From Dryocosmus kuriphilus (lineage: Eukaryota > Arthropoda > Insecta > Hymenoptera > Cynipidae), in NCBI GenBank assembly GCA_038277395.1, contig CM076190.1:238135177-238199176 (forward strand): a DNA stretch of 64,000 nt. The letters run 5' to 3'. How positions within the stretch are numbered: the first letter of the stretch is position 1; the number at the start of each line of letters is the position of its first letter. The position numbers and the translations under genes are program-made. Shown here piece after piece: positions 1 through 11,532 of the stretch. Under the pieces are notes generated by a model that was not told the DNA's origin, made no database searches, and saw only the letters and a program-made list of their open reading frames with translations.

Positions 1-189
1 ACATCAGAAGTAAAAGTCAAAAAATGTAACTCATGAAAAACTGTTCCGAAAGATTGTTATATTCTATTCATATAAATTATTCAAATAAGAATCGTCTGCA
101 GTTAGCATGTAAAGATTATAGTTTCCAGAGTTCACCATGAGGAGGTTGCAATAAGATTTCGAACTTTTTTTCGGAGTAATTTCATGAAA

Positions 190-905
190 GTGTAAGTCCC
201 CTCGCTTCTCACAAAACGGAGTACTTTTTTATTTTTAGTTCCCTTGCCTCTCATAAAATGGGCTGCTGGATTATTGTGAGTCCCCTTGCCTCTCACAACA
301 TATGGTGCTTTTTTATAGTGAAGCCCCTCGCCTCTCACAAAATGGGCTGCTTTTTTCTTGTGAGTACCCTTGGCTCGCACAAAATGGGGTGCCTTTTTAT
401 TGTGAGTCCTCTTGCCTCTCACAACAAGGGGTCTTTTTATTGTGAGTCCCCTAGCCTCTCACAAAATAGGGTGCTTCTTTATTGTGAGTCCTCTTACCTC
501 CCAAAAAACGGGGTGCTTTTTATTGTGAGGCTCCTCGCCTCTCACAATATGGGGTGCTTTTTATTGTGAGTCCCCTTGCCTCTCACAAAACAGGGTGCTT
601 TTTTATTGTGAGTCCTCTTACCTCGCACAAAATGGGGTGCTTTTTTATTGTGAGTCCCCTCGCCTCTCACAATATGGGGTGCTTTTTTATTGTGAGTCCC
701 CTTGCCTCTCACAACAAGGGGTGCTTTTTATTGTGAGTCCCCTTGCCTCTCACAAAACATGGTGCTCCTTTATTGCGAGTGCTCTTACCTCTCCCAAAAC
801 GGGATGCTTTTTTATTGTGAGGCCACTCGCCTCTCGCAATACGGAGTGCTTTTTTATTGTGAGTCCCTTTGCCTCTCACAATACGGGGTGCTTTTTACTT
901 GAAAT
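190..905 (+). repeat. 42-bp minisatellite, about 16 copies
   Basis: Tandem array of a unit close to 42 bp (for example unit starts at 561, 603 and 645). Each unit holds a GTGAG...CTCAC pair, so it contains a short imperfect palindrome, followed by a G-run and a T-run. Copies differ by scattered substitutions and small indels. The unit lacks stops in several frames, so the array produces long artificial open frames on both strands. No gene is supported here. Confidence 0.93.
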
Positions 906-969
906 GAGATTATTTTTTTAATCTTCATCGCTGTCATTCTCAATTATTGGAATATAATTATTTTTCTTA

Positions 970-1045
970 AATACCTCGCTTGGTGAGAGATAAGGGGACT
1001 CACAATAAAAAAGCAGCCCGTTTTGTGAGAGGCGTGGGGTTTTAA
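970..1045 (-). repeat. Inverted outlying copy of the 42-bp repeat
   Basis: One to two units of the upstream minisatellite occur here in reverse orientation (CTCACAATAAAAAAGC followed by GTTTTGTGAGAGGCG), separated from the main array by about 65 bp of unrelated AT-rich sequence. Array and outlier could pair as a hairpin. Confidence 0.85.
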
Positions 1046-1568
1046 CCAGGCAGTGGAGTTCGATGTGTCCGGCTGGGTCACGAGTGTACAGTGTGCCGTG
1101 CGGCATGCATGATTTTCATCATTTTTGGCTATGAAGTACCACCGCAAAAAATGTGGCAAAAAGATATCTTGAAGCAGGCATTTCAGGATTTATTTGAAGT
1201 GAAAATTGTAGGTATGGCTCTAAAACATAACCTTAAGAAAACTGTTTAAAAAATTCAAAAATGTTTTTTGTCCGTATTTCTAGACAAAATTTTTTAGAAA
1301 AAATTTATTTATATTAGTCCTATTAACCTCTCAAACATATATTTTTTTTATGAAAATCGGTTCGTCCGTTTTCGAGAAAAATGACTTTCTTTAACGTTAT
1401 TCCCTAATCCATAACTCCTAAAAAAATGAAATTTTGAGATTGAAATTTGCAGGATCTGTTGCTCACATAAGTGCCAACATATAGTACCAATATGGGCCTG
1501 ATGCGCTCGGGGGCACTTTTTACATGCTTATCCCCCTACGCCCTTTATAAAAATCTAGTCATTTTTTA
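1046..1568. other. Non-coding AT-rich stretch
   Basis: No supported gene. The part around 1250-1400 (fragments such as TCCGTTTTCGAGAAAAATGA) looks like a dispersed non-coding insect repeat, but no second copy was found in this window. Confidence 0.4.
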
Positions 1569-3968
1569 GCATTCACATCCGCCTTCTTGCGTTCACCATT
1601 TTGTTTTCAACATTTTGACTTGAGATTAGTAATAAGCGACACTAATGAATCTCTTTATTACCAGTCATATAAAAATGTGTTCTGACCATCATATACGCTT
1701 CATTTACCGGTCACGTGTTTTAAATGGGTAACTGCGGTCAAACTCAGAATTTGAAGAAATAATTAATTAAATGTAATAAAATAATTTTTATTAATTCTTG
1801 CACGCCATTTGCAATGAAATACATGAAAGGTTGCAAGATACGCTAAAATGATACTTTAAATGATAAAAAATTATATGTTTGGAGTGCGACATAACCTAGG
1901 CGTTACGCGGCGGGATTTTTTTCAAGCACGAAGTAATAAGTTATAATTAATGTATGATCTTTTCTGTGAATTCTGTATATTATGAATTATATTATAGTAA
2001 TTATTATTAAGTTCTTCTAATTTTAATGATGTATGTCCTACATTATAGGAAAAAGAATCTTCTCTATCCTGAAATATTTCAGGATAATTTTTTTAAGTTT
2101 TGCATAAAATTAGACCACAGTAAAGTAATTTGTCATTTTTAAAATAAAATTGCACAAATATGTGAAATTTCAATGTATTCATAAATTTTTAAATAGCAGT
2201 TCTTAATGAAGTACAAATTGTAAGACATCGTGTGAGGCTAATAAAAAGTAAAGAAAAAATAAATACCGAAACTACAAATTAACGAAAAAGAAAATTGCGA
2301 AAAATAAAAATTGACCAATTATAAAATTTTCTAAATTTAAAATGACAACGAAATTCTTAATTATCGAAAAATAAAAATCTCAAATTATGCAAAAAAAATT
2401 TTTTTAATCCGAAATTAAAATTTACCGAACTATAGAATTTCTGAAATATAATATTAAGGAATTATAAAATTAAAGAATCATTTATTTCTTCCAAATTCTT
2501 AAATTCGCGAAATTTAAAATTGTCGAAATTCAAAGTTATCGACATTTGAAAAAGACAAAAATAAATATTAAATTAAATAAAAGATACCTTTATAATTATT
2601 TAATAAGTAATGAGGTATTTTTTTAAAATTTATTTTTGTTCCATTTTAAGCGTCGACAATTTTGTATTTCCACAATTTAAATTTCGGCAATTTTTTATTT
2701 CAGGAATTTAGGAATCCGGGGTAAATAAATAATTCGTTAACCTTACAATTCATTAATATTATAATTCGCAAATTTTGTAATTGACTAAATTTTAATTGCG
2801 GATATTTTAAAATTCTTTATTTATACAATTCGACACTTTTCTTTCTCGATAATTAAAAATTTTATCGTTATTTTAAATTTCGAAAATTCTGTGATTCGTC
2901 AATTTTTACTTTCAGCAAAATTTTATTTTTCGTAAAATAAGTTTAAAAATTGAACTATAAGATATTTCATTTTGCTTTTATATGTAGTTTTATGATTAAT
3001 AATTCAACTGATTATTGATCCTGAGCAAATATTGGACTGATTACTCATTGAAGTTTAGAAAGTGTTTTGAAAATCACCAACGAATCCACCCAAGGCTTGA
3101 GGTTATAATAGAACATTTTTACTAAAATAGTGGATTTTATTTTTTGGTCCAAATCCTCTGTAATAATATTTTTATTGATATGATGGTGTATTTTCAGCAT
3201 GAACTATCATTTAACAAATTATAATTTATTCTAAATATGAGTTTTACCGGATGTAAGAACTTAACGCGTCACTGCGTCAATATTGGTAAAACGGGTAGAT
3301 TTACGCGTCAGGCTGTTAAGATCGTATTACAAAATAGCAGACGACACCGTGAAAATAAAAAAGGTTAGTTAATTTGTACATCGTGCGACTTCTGTGAAGT
3401 CGACGCCGACATATTAGAACGTCATATTACGCGCGAACATTCAAATTTGATTAAAGAACAATATTCCAGTATTATTTAGTCTTGAACTCTCTCTATCACT
3501 ATCCTATAAATTTAAATAGAAACTCTTGAGAAATAAAGCTTGGCATCTTTCCCACGGATGTCTGGGATATTTCGAAAAGCGAACCTAATATAATTATATT
3601 GTACGCGAAAAGGTCGCGTGCGGCACGAGGAAAGACCACATCAGCGAGAGACTCGAAGGTTCCGAAACTAACAATCATAAACTCGTAAATTCTAACCTCT
3701 CAATCTTTCTAAAATAATAAATAAGTCTCTTCAAATTTCAGTCCTGGATGTTTATAGCTTTCTAAGGACTAACATCTACAACAAACACTTAAATTGCTGC
3801 CACACATGTTTTGGCTCAACTGCCTGAATCACCGATGGATCTGGAGTCTGGACCCTTCGGCCGGTACCAAAAAAAAAAAAACGACATCCAGTTTCTCACG
3901 CCTCGAGTATCTCGAATAGGGGGAAACTGTCGTCCAACGGCTTTCCATGCTTGCGACTCCACGGGCGT
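1569..3968. repeat. Repeat X, copy A
   Basis: About 2.4 kb that recurs at 14041-17108 in the same orientation. Both copies start at GCATTCACATCCGCC and end a few bases after CCATGCTTGCGACTCC. The interior is very AT-rich with many short gaaatt/aaattt motifs and no supported coding region. Copy A lacks the hAT MITE found in copy B and shows the unoccupied insertion site near 1880-1890. It also keeps about 200 bp (near 2540-2750) missing from copy B. X could be an old transposon or the left part of a segmental duplication continuing into segment Y. Confidence 0.85.
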
Positions 3969-4261
3969 GACCTGTAACGCGCGGACCCTTCGCGCCCTTC
4001 GGGCTAGAAAGGGAAAAATTCTTCAAGCGATTGCTTTTCAGCAAATGCGATTGGTTAAGCGGGGGTGGCCTCCCCACACTTATCTCTACCGGACCCAGGA
4101 ACGAGCTCAGCGCCAGCGACACTTTCTTCCTTAGATTAGTATAAAGCATTATTCCGTCAACCTTTAAATCGTTTTAGGCTTAAAAATCTTGTTAACTCTC
4201 ATCTGTCAACCATAATTCCAAACATAATTAAAGTCAAAGGGACCTCAGCATAGTGGTTAAT

Positions 4262-5111
4262 TTATTTGTTCCCGAATAGCCTAATACATATATTTAAATT
4301 CCAGTTTCTTCCTTCGCGGTAGTCAATTTTCGAATTGATGCAATCCCCGCGGACTTTGAAATTTTGCCAGTCATCATTGGTTCCATAAGAAATATCTCGA
4401 CCGCAACAAAAGTGGCGAAGTAACGCCAATGCACACGGAAAATACTGACGCTGCGATAGTAGAATATACAATAGTTTCAAATATCTTTTTAAGAGGTGCT
4501 AGTATTTTTTATTCAAAATTCTTACGATAAGGGCTAAAATAAGTGTGTGCATCCCGTATATTAACGTTGGAGTTCCTTAAAATTAATCGTGAGTGGAATC
4601 AGTGCAATATGCTGTAAAAGGCGTGATCATTTTTGTTGGAAAATATTCATTCCCGGCGAGAATTTGCAAAAATAGCCTCAGTTCGTTGAAAATTGTATGT
4701 TTTCTAAAAAAACTAATGGTTTTTGAAGCTAAAAAAATCCTTTACGGCGAATACTTCCAAACATAACCTCGAAATAAGGCGCACGAATTTCCGCTTCTAC
4801 TTTAACTCAGAGTACTTTCTGGTTTTGTAATTCGAAAAAATTTCCTATCAATAGAGATACTTTTTGAAATCCATTCTTTATAACACATTCTGAATTACAC
4901 CAGGATGAAGTCAGATTAAATTCGTACTCATCTCGGACAAATTTCAAATTTGAAAACAAAATAGAAGTTTGGATGAAATTCAGATAAATTGTTGTTTGCG
5001 GAAAGCGTAAAAATGTCCCTCAATTTACAAATGAATTATATTACTATTATACTCACCTGTAGAATTGAGGACAATTGCCAATGATAAGAGGAGCTTATAA
5101 ACGAAGTTCAT
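4262..5111 (-). CDS. Small secreted peptide candidate, two exons
   Basis: Possible gene on the minus strand; family not recognised. Exon 1 (5057-5111) starts at ATG and codes 18 residues with a basic then strongly hydrophobic stretch (MNFVYKLLLSLAIVLNST), a clear signal peptide. It ends in phase 1 at a consensus donor (G|GTGAG). Exon 2 (4262-4395) has a possible acceptor AG at 4396-4397 with a poor pyrimidine tract and restores frame. It adds about 43 residues, with two cysteines and a C-terminus ending LFGNK. The product would be about 62 residues and extracellular. The same exon 1 recurs at 10.66, 25.9 and 37.4 kb; the short exon 2 recurs, broken, at 25.2 kb. The join to this exon 2 is inferred. 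It might instead be a relic, with exon 1 belonging to a longer gene. Confidence 0.42.
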
Positions 5112-5164
5112 CTTCTCAAAGTAGAAGAAAAATGATTGATTTGAAATTAAGGAATTTTGTTAGT

Positions 5165-5200
5165 AGTGCATAACCAATGTATATGCTGCTCCTTCTCTAG
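5165..5200 (-). promoter_or_regulatory. Conserved block upstream of signal exon, candidate core promoter
   Basis: Minus-strand TATACATTGG-type sequence 60-80 bp upstream of the ATG at 5111. It is conserved at the same distance from the ATG at 10765-10790 and 26001-26032, and present without the exon at 33.69 kb. Conservation outside the exon suggests a promoter, but the start site is unknown. Confidence 0.35.
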
Positions 5201-5214
5201 ATTACATAAGAACA

Positions 5215-5258
5215 TACACCCACACACACATATATGTATGTAGGTGTGTGTGTGTAAT
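5215..5258. repeat. CA/TG microsatellite
   Basis: Alternating (ca)n / (tg)n around tatatgtatgta. A CA-rich tract lies at the same place relative to each signal exon (10.81, 26.05, 33.73 kb), so it belongs to the duplicated unit. Confidence 0.9.
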
Positions 5259-5368
5259 ATGTGTTATCTTATAAATTATAGGTGTCAAGCTTGGCCTTCT
5301 GAAATATTTGTTTTTCACAAATCTGTTTTTAAGTACGTAACTTGGTGAAGTCACCAAGTGTCACCCAT

Positions 5369-5371
5369 CCC

Positions 5372-5413
<42 letters not shown>
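5369..5413. repeat. CT microsatellite
   Basis: Uninterrupted (ct)n of about 20 units. A shorter interrupted CT tract occurs at the equivalent position near 26190. Confidence 0.95.
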
Positions 5414-5417
<4 letters not shown>

Positions 5418-7257
5418 ATTCCTCACTGCTACTTTATTTCAATTGAAAGACCCATTTTTATTATTTCTGAAACATCCAAGATCCGCTGCAGAAATTAGTA
5501 ATTTGTCCAGAAGAGAAACTAAATTCTGTTCAAACTAAGTGCCATGCTTGTGTTACGAAATTAAGTTTCGTTTGCCCAAATTTTAGCCATACAGTTCTTC
5601 AATTAACGTTTCCTTTTTCTCAATTGTCCGTGGTCTTTGTTTGAATATTTATGGGAATAATAAACTTGACAAACGGCTACTTATGAAAACAAAATAGTAT
5701 ATTTCTATTAACTTCGACATTTCGAAACCCTTTATGGTTTCCTCATCAGAATAATTTTATTCAATGTTAGAGAAAAATTTCTTTTCCATGTTTTCAAATT
5801 GTTTCAAATTTCATCGCAAGTGGGGCTAGTATTTGTTGTTATAAATTATTAGGATAGTAGCTCAATTCAGGATATCAAATAAATCAAATTTTTGAAGAAG
5901 CTTCTAGAGTCACCTATAACTCAGTATCAATCGACCATGTTTTATATAAGGACCTAGAATGTCAAGCCTCCGTGGAAGATACAACTTTCGCTGATCACAG
6001 ACTGTTGGTAATTTCTGTTAATATAAAGAAGAAGAAAAACTATAAAAAGAAAAAAACATATTTTAAATTTGTAGACAAAACCAAAGTTTTGGTGTCGCTA
6101 AAAATACAATGTGAAAAGACTAAGATAAAGAATATAGTTGAACTCATTCAGTTAATATAGGGAATTAAACAAAAATTCAGAAAATATAGTAAAAACAAAG
6201 GTTCACACTTCTCATCTATTTGATAAAACTCATGAAAGAAGTAGGTAATTTGTATGACAGACAAACATTTAATCCAACAGATGAACATTAGGAAAATATC
6301 AAAAACTGAAGCTGACACTATGGTTCAGAAAGCAAAGAATAACCCCAGAAAAACTTGGATAGCTGTAAACACAATTTTGAACAGTGCTTCACTAAATACA
6401 GAAACCAGTGAAATAAAGAGTTGCTTATCTATGATTGGAGGGTTGTGAGCTCTAAGGTGATTGTAAACCAAATAAATAATAACTATCAAGAAATTAGAGA
6501 AAAGCTACAGAAAGGTATAGGAGATGTGGCTGCAGAGATGTGCGAAGTAGGACTTAACACAGAATTAACCAATTAAAGTCAACTACTACTACTACTGAAT
6601 TAGGTAAAACAGTAAGTACTATAAATGGATAGGCAGCAGTAGGTGATGATGGCATTACTTTTTCTGAACTACTGATACACTCTCCTGTTGCAAAAGTCAC
6701 TTATTAAAGATTATAAACCCTAATATTGAGAATGGTATATTTCCTGAAATCCTGGAAATAAGTAAAGTGATTCCTCTACGATTTCTCTGCTAACAAACTT
6801 TTCAAAAATTTACTAAAAAGTAATTAAGATTAGATTAATAAAGTATGTTGACATGAACAGGGGAATCAGTAGAATGCAATAAGGTGTCCAGGAAGTGTCT
6901 AATACACAATGTGCTCTGATGGAATTCAATGAAGACATAATTAGGCGAACAGATAACAAAGAAATTTGTGCAGCAATAGTTATTGAATTGAACAGGGCAT
7001 TTTATACATTCAGTCATGGCATACTCTGCAACAAACTCTCTAAACTTAGAATAAAGGGTACAACTCTTGAACTACTGAAATAATATTTAAATAAAAGGAA
7101 ACAGTATCTCTATGCCAATAATACAAAAATTAGGAAAACTTATATAACTATGGGGGTTGCTCAAGGATCAGTTCTTGGTCCACCACTATATTTAATATCT
7201 GTTGAGAGTATAACTGAGGCGGCATTATTAGGTAAAATCTTTATGTTTGCAGATGAT

Positions 7258-8388
7258 TTTTTTTTTTGTTTGGCGGAGGATGAGGTGGAAATCCTTTTGA
7301 CGGACTGAGTATGGGACTCGGTCTGACGGCCCCTACCCACTAAAACCACCTCCTCTCCCGGCACTCAGACTATAAGCCCATTGTGTCACACCGCCTTTCC
7401 CGCACTCTGTTGTGGAAACAAGTCCCACCCTGTGCGTGTACAAAGGTCAGGCCCTGTGGTTGCAGAGCCCTAGACCCTTCTGTGTCCCTGTTCAAGGGGG
7501 TACCGCTGGAGCCCCTTCTCCTCCCGCCCACATAACGGGAATGAGGAGCGGCTCCAAATGAAGTCCGTTGTTCCAAGACCCCTTGTGAGAAGCCCTAGCT
7601 GCCCGGTAATTCTCTCCTTCGCCACTTTGGAGCCGTCCCCTTTTGGCGATAGGATAAAAGGTGAGGCATAAGGACTCGCGCCCTCGATATTCCAGGAAGC
7701 TTTGCCATTCCTGGATCCCTTTTTCCCCTTACCTGCATGATGGGCAAGAAGAATCGCTCCAGATGAAGTCCGCTGTTCCAAGACCCCTTGTGTGGAGCCC
7801 TGGCTGCCCGATAATTCTTTCGTTCGCTACTTGGGAGCCGTCCCCTTTTGGCGATGGGTTAACTAAATAAATAAGTAGAGTCCCCTGAGAGGGACCCTTA
7901 TTTTAGTACTTGTGTTTTCTGTGTTGGCCATATTGGGCCCCACGTGAGAAGCTGGGGATTTAAAGGACTGCCACTGCAGAGTCCCGCTTACAGGGAGAGG
8001 GTCTGAATACTAAGGAATTCGACCTGGTATCCCTAAGTCTTCGTTTCGACACCTCCTTTCAACTCCGCCATGTCCGTCTCAATTGAGGGGGCAAACCGGA
8101 GCATTCAAGGATTTAGTAACCCTGGTGCCATTCAGGATTCGACACAGCGATCACATCTTACCTTGGGAGCATGAGCACTCGCGCCCTCGATATTCCAGGG
8201 GGCTTTGCCATTACCCCCTGGAAGTATCGCTTCTTGGTCAGGGTCCCGCAGACCAGAGACCTCCAGTTCCCCAGAGCAGCCGTAACTCGCGATACAGTCC
8301 ATCTGGTTCACCTACTCTAGTTCGCTTGTCCGATTAGACCCCTAAGTCCTCCCACCAACTACAAGGTTATGTGATCCCCAGGGAGGGC
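7258..8388 (-). mobile_element. Unidentified retroelement inserted in LINE copy 1
   Basis: Interrupts the LINE at its FADD box. The 11-bp direct repeat TTGCAGATGAT flanks it (7247-7257 and 8389-8399), and copy 2 of the LINE shows the uninterrupted site near 31417-31430. A T-run starts the insert, so it is a poly(A)-tailed retroelement on the minus strand. It is markedly GC-richer than its surroundings. It contains an internal direct duplication of about 205 bp (near 7556-7655 and 7765-7860) and a repeated ACTCGCGCCCTCGATATTCC at about 7675 and 8177. No RT or tRNA head was recognised. It could be a non-autonomous LINE or a composite SINE-like element. Confidence 0.75.
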
Positions 8389-8758
8389 TTGCAGATGATA
8401 CTGTTCTTGCTTATAGTAATAAGGATTGCAAGAATTAGAAGAGGAAAAAATAAGAACTTGTTAATATACTGTGACTGCTTGAAATGTAAAAAATTAACTG
8501 TAAATGGAAAAAGAAAGTATATATGACTTTTGCATTATTTCACATTTTTAAGCGACCACTAATTAAACGAACACTATGAAATTAAAAAATGTTCTTATTC
8601 AGGAAACTGAGAAGTAAAGATATCTTGCAACCATAATAATTGATGATAAACTAACTTGGAGACGACATATAGAACAAGTCATGAAAAAATAGTATCGGGT
8701 ATGGTTTCAAAGGATCTCAATCTACAGAGGAAATGCCGATTAACTTCACAACGAATCT

Positions 8759-9425
8759 TTAGTACGCGAAATGAAATTTAGAATCGCATCCGAGTTTATC
8801 GAGGTTGGGCGTGCAAGCATAATTGATAATTGGCAGTGGCCGCACATCAAACGAATCGCGTCTGGAGAAGATGGGTACATATTCTTGGAAATAATGTCTG
8901 GGTTAATGAGGCTCGTGCTGTAAGCCCAACCCTCACTGCTGTTGTCGAGGGTGAACCAGAGCTTAAACCTATCAGAATATTTCTTTGCTAATTCCTCTAG
9001 TTCCACTCTAAGGGGATGTCTGTTTCTGTTTGTTTTGCGAAAAAAAAGAAGCTTGCGTTTGAGCCTGGGTGTTTTTTATCATTGCTCGAACCAATTGCAA
9101 GATAGGCGTTATTCCTGTTTCTCCGGCTATCACCACGACCTTTTTAACATCATACATTACAGGTGGGCCCTCCTCAACAATTCAATCGGAAGTTTACCCT
9201 GTCCTTGATAAACAAGGCGACGAGAAGGTCCTCTAAAGTCTGCGGAGTCTAAAATAGACAAATTGTCTAAATGCTTAGATAGCTTTCCCCAATCGGGGAA
9301 CTTTGGATGCACATTCTTGAAGTAAACTTTTGCAAGTAAATCAGCGTATCTTTAATCATCATCACGAGAGACTGGAGTGTTAGCCCGAATGGCGACATTA
9401 TTGTTGAATTTCACTGTTAAATGCA
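8759..9425 (-). pseudogene. NADH-cytochrome b5 reductase fragment, copy 1
   Basis: Minus-strand similarity to the C-terminal three quarters of NADH-cytochrome b5 reductase (CYB5R3-type, an FAD enzyme passing electrons from NADH to cytochrome b5). Readable pieces in order are the FAD-binding part (NTPVS, KVYFKNVHPKFPDWGK, DFRGPSRRLVYQG), the NADH-binding part (VVVIAGETGITP, where the family has GGTGITP), DRFKLWFTLDN, LMCGH for the LMCGPPP motif, and the family's C-terminal FAY then stop at 8759. The N-terminal part is absent. At least two frameshifts separate the blocks. No introns interrupt some 220 codons, so it is cDNA-like. It sits antisense inside LINE copy 1 and is shared with copy 2 at 31786-32455. 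Confidence 0.88.
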
Positions 9426-10656
9426 CCATGGTCTGATGTTTTTAGAAGATGCAGAAGAGTATTAACTGGAAAGAGTAAGAACATGATTTACCACGCTTTT
9501 ATGGAATCCCGTATTATGTGTGTGATAGAACACGAAGACTTCAAAACAAAATGCTTAAATTATTATAAAATTTTTCCAAAGAGCCACTGAATTATGGACC
9601 TTTATATTATATAAAGTAACAGAGCTGCTAGACGTGCGTACTCTCCGGAAAATTCAACGAGCAAGAATGATATTAAAATGATAGAATAATCTACTCATTA
9701 TCAATTTGAATTAGGTAACAATGTGGATAAATATACCACTATATTTGCTGTCGAATGAAGGATTAAATACCACATAGCTAGAACAGCGCATAGATCTCCG
9801 ATAATCTGTAGTATTGCAGCTTTCAATAACCTGCCGAGAAAGATTACAGAGAGTCAGACTTTTTATGAGTTCGTACAATACATAACAGAGTATTATTTAG
9901 AAAAATAATAGACAAAGTTATAAAACCAGATGGCCCATAGAGAGGAAAATCATACAATACATTGCATAGATTTGTATTACACTGGAAAAAACGTAGATTA
10001 ATTAATATGATAGGATAAGAATAATAGTTAATAAGAAATACTGTATAAAATGTAAGCTATATGAAACAGTTATCAGGCATTCTCTGCTTATGGTTTACAC
10101 AATAAATGGAAAAAAAGTAAATAATAGAGCAAATAAGTAGCTGCATCCCTTATATTAACCTCGGAGCTCCTTATGATCTCCTTATGAGCTCCTTCCACTT
10201 CTTCGTGAGTGGAACCAGTACAATGTGCTGTAAAAGACGTAATCACCTTTGTTGGAAAATATTAACTTTCGGCAAGAATTCACAAACATAAACTCAGGTC
10301 GTTGAAACTTGTATATATTCTAAAAAAAAACTAATTGCTTTTTATGATAGACGGACCCCCTATGGCGAATATTTCCTAACACAACCTCAGAATAAGGTGC
10401 ATACATTCCCGCTTCTACTTTTAACAAAGCAGTTTTTGGTTATGAAATTCTAACAAATTTTCTGTTAATAAGGACACTTTCGAACTCCTTTCTTCATAGC
10501 ATATTCTAGATTACACCTGGAATGTGTTTAGATTAAAATCGTACTAACTTCGGAAAAACAAAATTTGAAAAAAAATACAAGTCATGATTGATTGTTATTT
10601 GCCGAAAGCATGGAAAAGTCCATAAATTTACAGATGTATTATATCATTATACTCAC

Positions 10657-10711
10657 CTGCAGAATTAAGGACAACCGCCAATGATAAAACGAGGGTATAA
10701 ATAATGTTCAT
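10657..10711 (-). pseudogene. Signal-peptide exon, no partner exon visible
   Basis: ATG at 10711, 18 codons of a basic-hydrophobic signal peptide (MNIIYTLVLSLAVVLNSA), ending in phase 1 at a consensus donor G|GTGAG. It is homologous to the exons at 5057, 25897 and 37365. Downstream on the minus strand the intron flank (10150-10600) runs into the LINE, and no matching second exon was found before the next family member. It is probably an orphan, though splicing over the LINE to 4395 cannot be excluded. Confidence 0.6.
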
Positions 10712-10808
10712 CTTTTCGAGTTAAAGAAATGTGAATAACCCGCAGTTAAGGAATTTTGTTAGCAGTGTATATCCAATGTATATTCTGCTGCTTCTTTAGA
10801 TTGCATAA

Positions 10809-10842
10809 ATACACACACACACACACATACGCACACACACAT
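10809..10842. repeat. CA microsatellite
   Basis: (ca)n with a few substitutions, upstream (minus sense) of the signal exon at 10711. Confidence 0.9.
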
Positions 10843-11532
10843 ATAATATTTGTTATCTCATTGATTATAGGGGCCAAGCTTGATCTTCTGATGTATTTTT
10901 ATTTCACAAATCTGTTTCTAGGTAAGAAACTTGGTGACTGGGATCGTTAAAACTGCAAACACAATTTACTTTCATATTTGAGGGAAATCCGTTTGTTATA
11001 TTGGTCACTACTCCATCAGCCAAGTGTGAGCATGTATATATATATCATCGGTACTTAATGAAAGTACATTTATAGTTTATAAGCAGTGTATTATTTTCGA
11101 ATTTATAAAGAAATTATTGAAAGGTCCTTTTTATATTAGAAGAAAATATTTTCAAAAACATTTTCGTGAACAAATAATAATTTTTTTCTTTCTTACTTAT
11201 AATTATTTACCTATTAATTTTCTCATAAAACTAAAAAAAGTTTCAAGAAAATAATTTGGAGTCGGGTCATGTAACATGCGGCGAGGCACATCGCGGCATC
11301 TCCCTTTTATCCCTTTAACACTTTTAGAAAGCCGCCAATATGATTTGCTGCAGATGTGATTTGCAGCATGTGGCATGATCCGGACACGTATCTTTCTGAA
11401 AAAGTAGCCTTTTTAAGCAGTACAAAATTAGGTTAAAAAGGCTACTTTTTGGAGAACCATACTTTTTGCATATTCACAGAGAACTTCGAAACCTGTATAT
11501 TGTACTTTCATTTTACATTTATTAAGGCAGAG

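Larger units (their letters stand above)
5870..10115 (+). mobile_element. Non-LTR retrotransposon (Jockey/CR1-like), copy 1, degenerate
   Basis: A 5'-truncated LINE. The end of an endonuclease domain can be read near 5970-6160 (ADHRLL motif). It is followed by linker and reverse-transcriptase segments: the region with a degenerate F-x-x-x-S-H-G-I-L-C-N-K-L motif at about 6890-7080, a VAQGSVLGP-type motif near 7160 (usually GVPQGS), and an FADD catalytic box just before 7258. RT resumes after an inserted retroelement (7258-8388) and again after an antisense b5-reductase fragment (8759-9425). The 3' end is about 10115 (TTATGGTTTACACAATAAATGG), shared with copy 2 at about 33165. Many stops and frameshifts; not functional. 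Clade assignment is by motif style only. Confidence 0.8.

Noticed and set aside
190..905. Regularly spaced palindromic repeats resembling a CRISPR array
   Set aside because: Units are contiguous with no unique spacers, and the window is eukaryotic.
132..921. Several overlapping open frames of 60-108 codons on both strands
   Set aside because: They are products of the 42-bp minisatellite, which lacks stops in several frames; no single frame is favoured.
3811..4149. Open frames of 106-107 codons on both strands
   Set aside because: They span the junction of repeat X and segment Y and overlap each other; copy B reads differently after the X boundary, so no protein is conserved.
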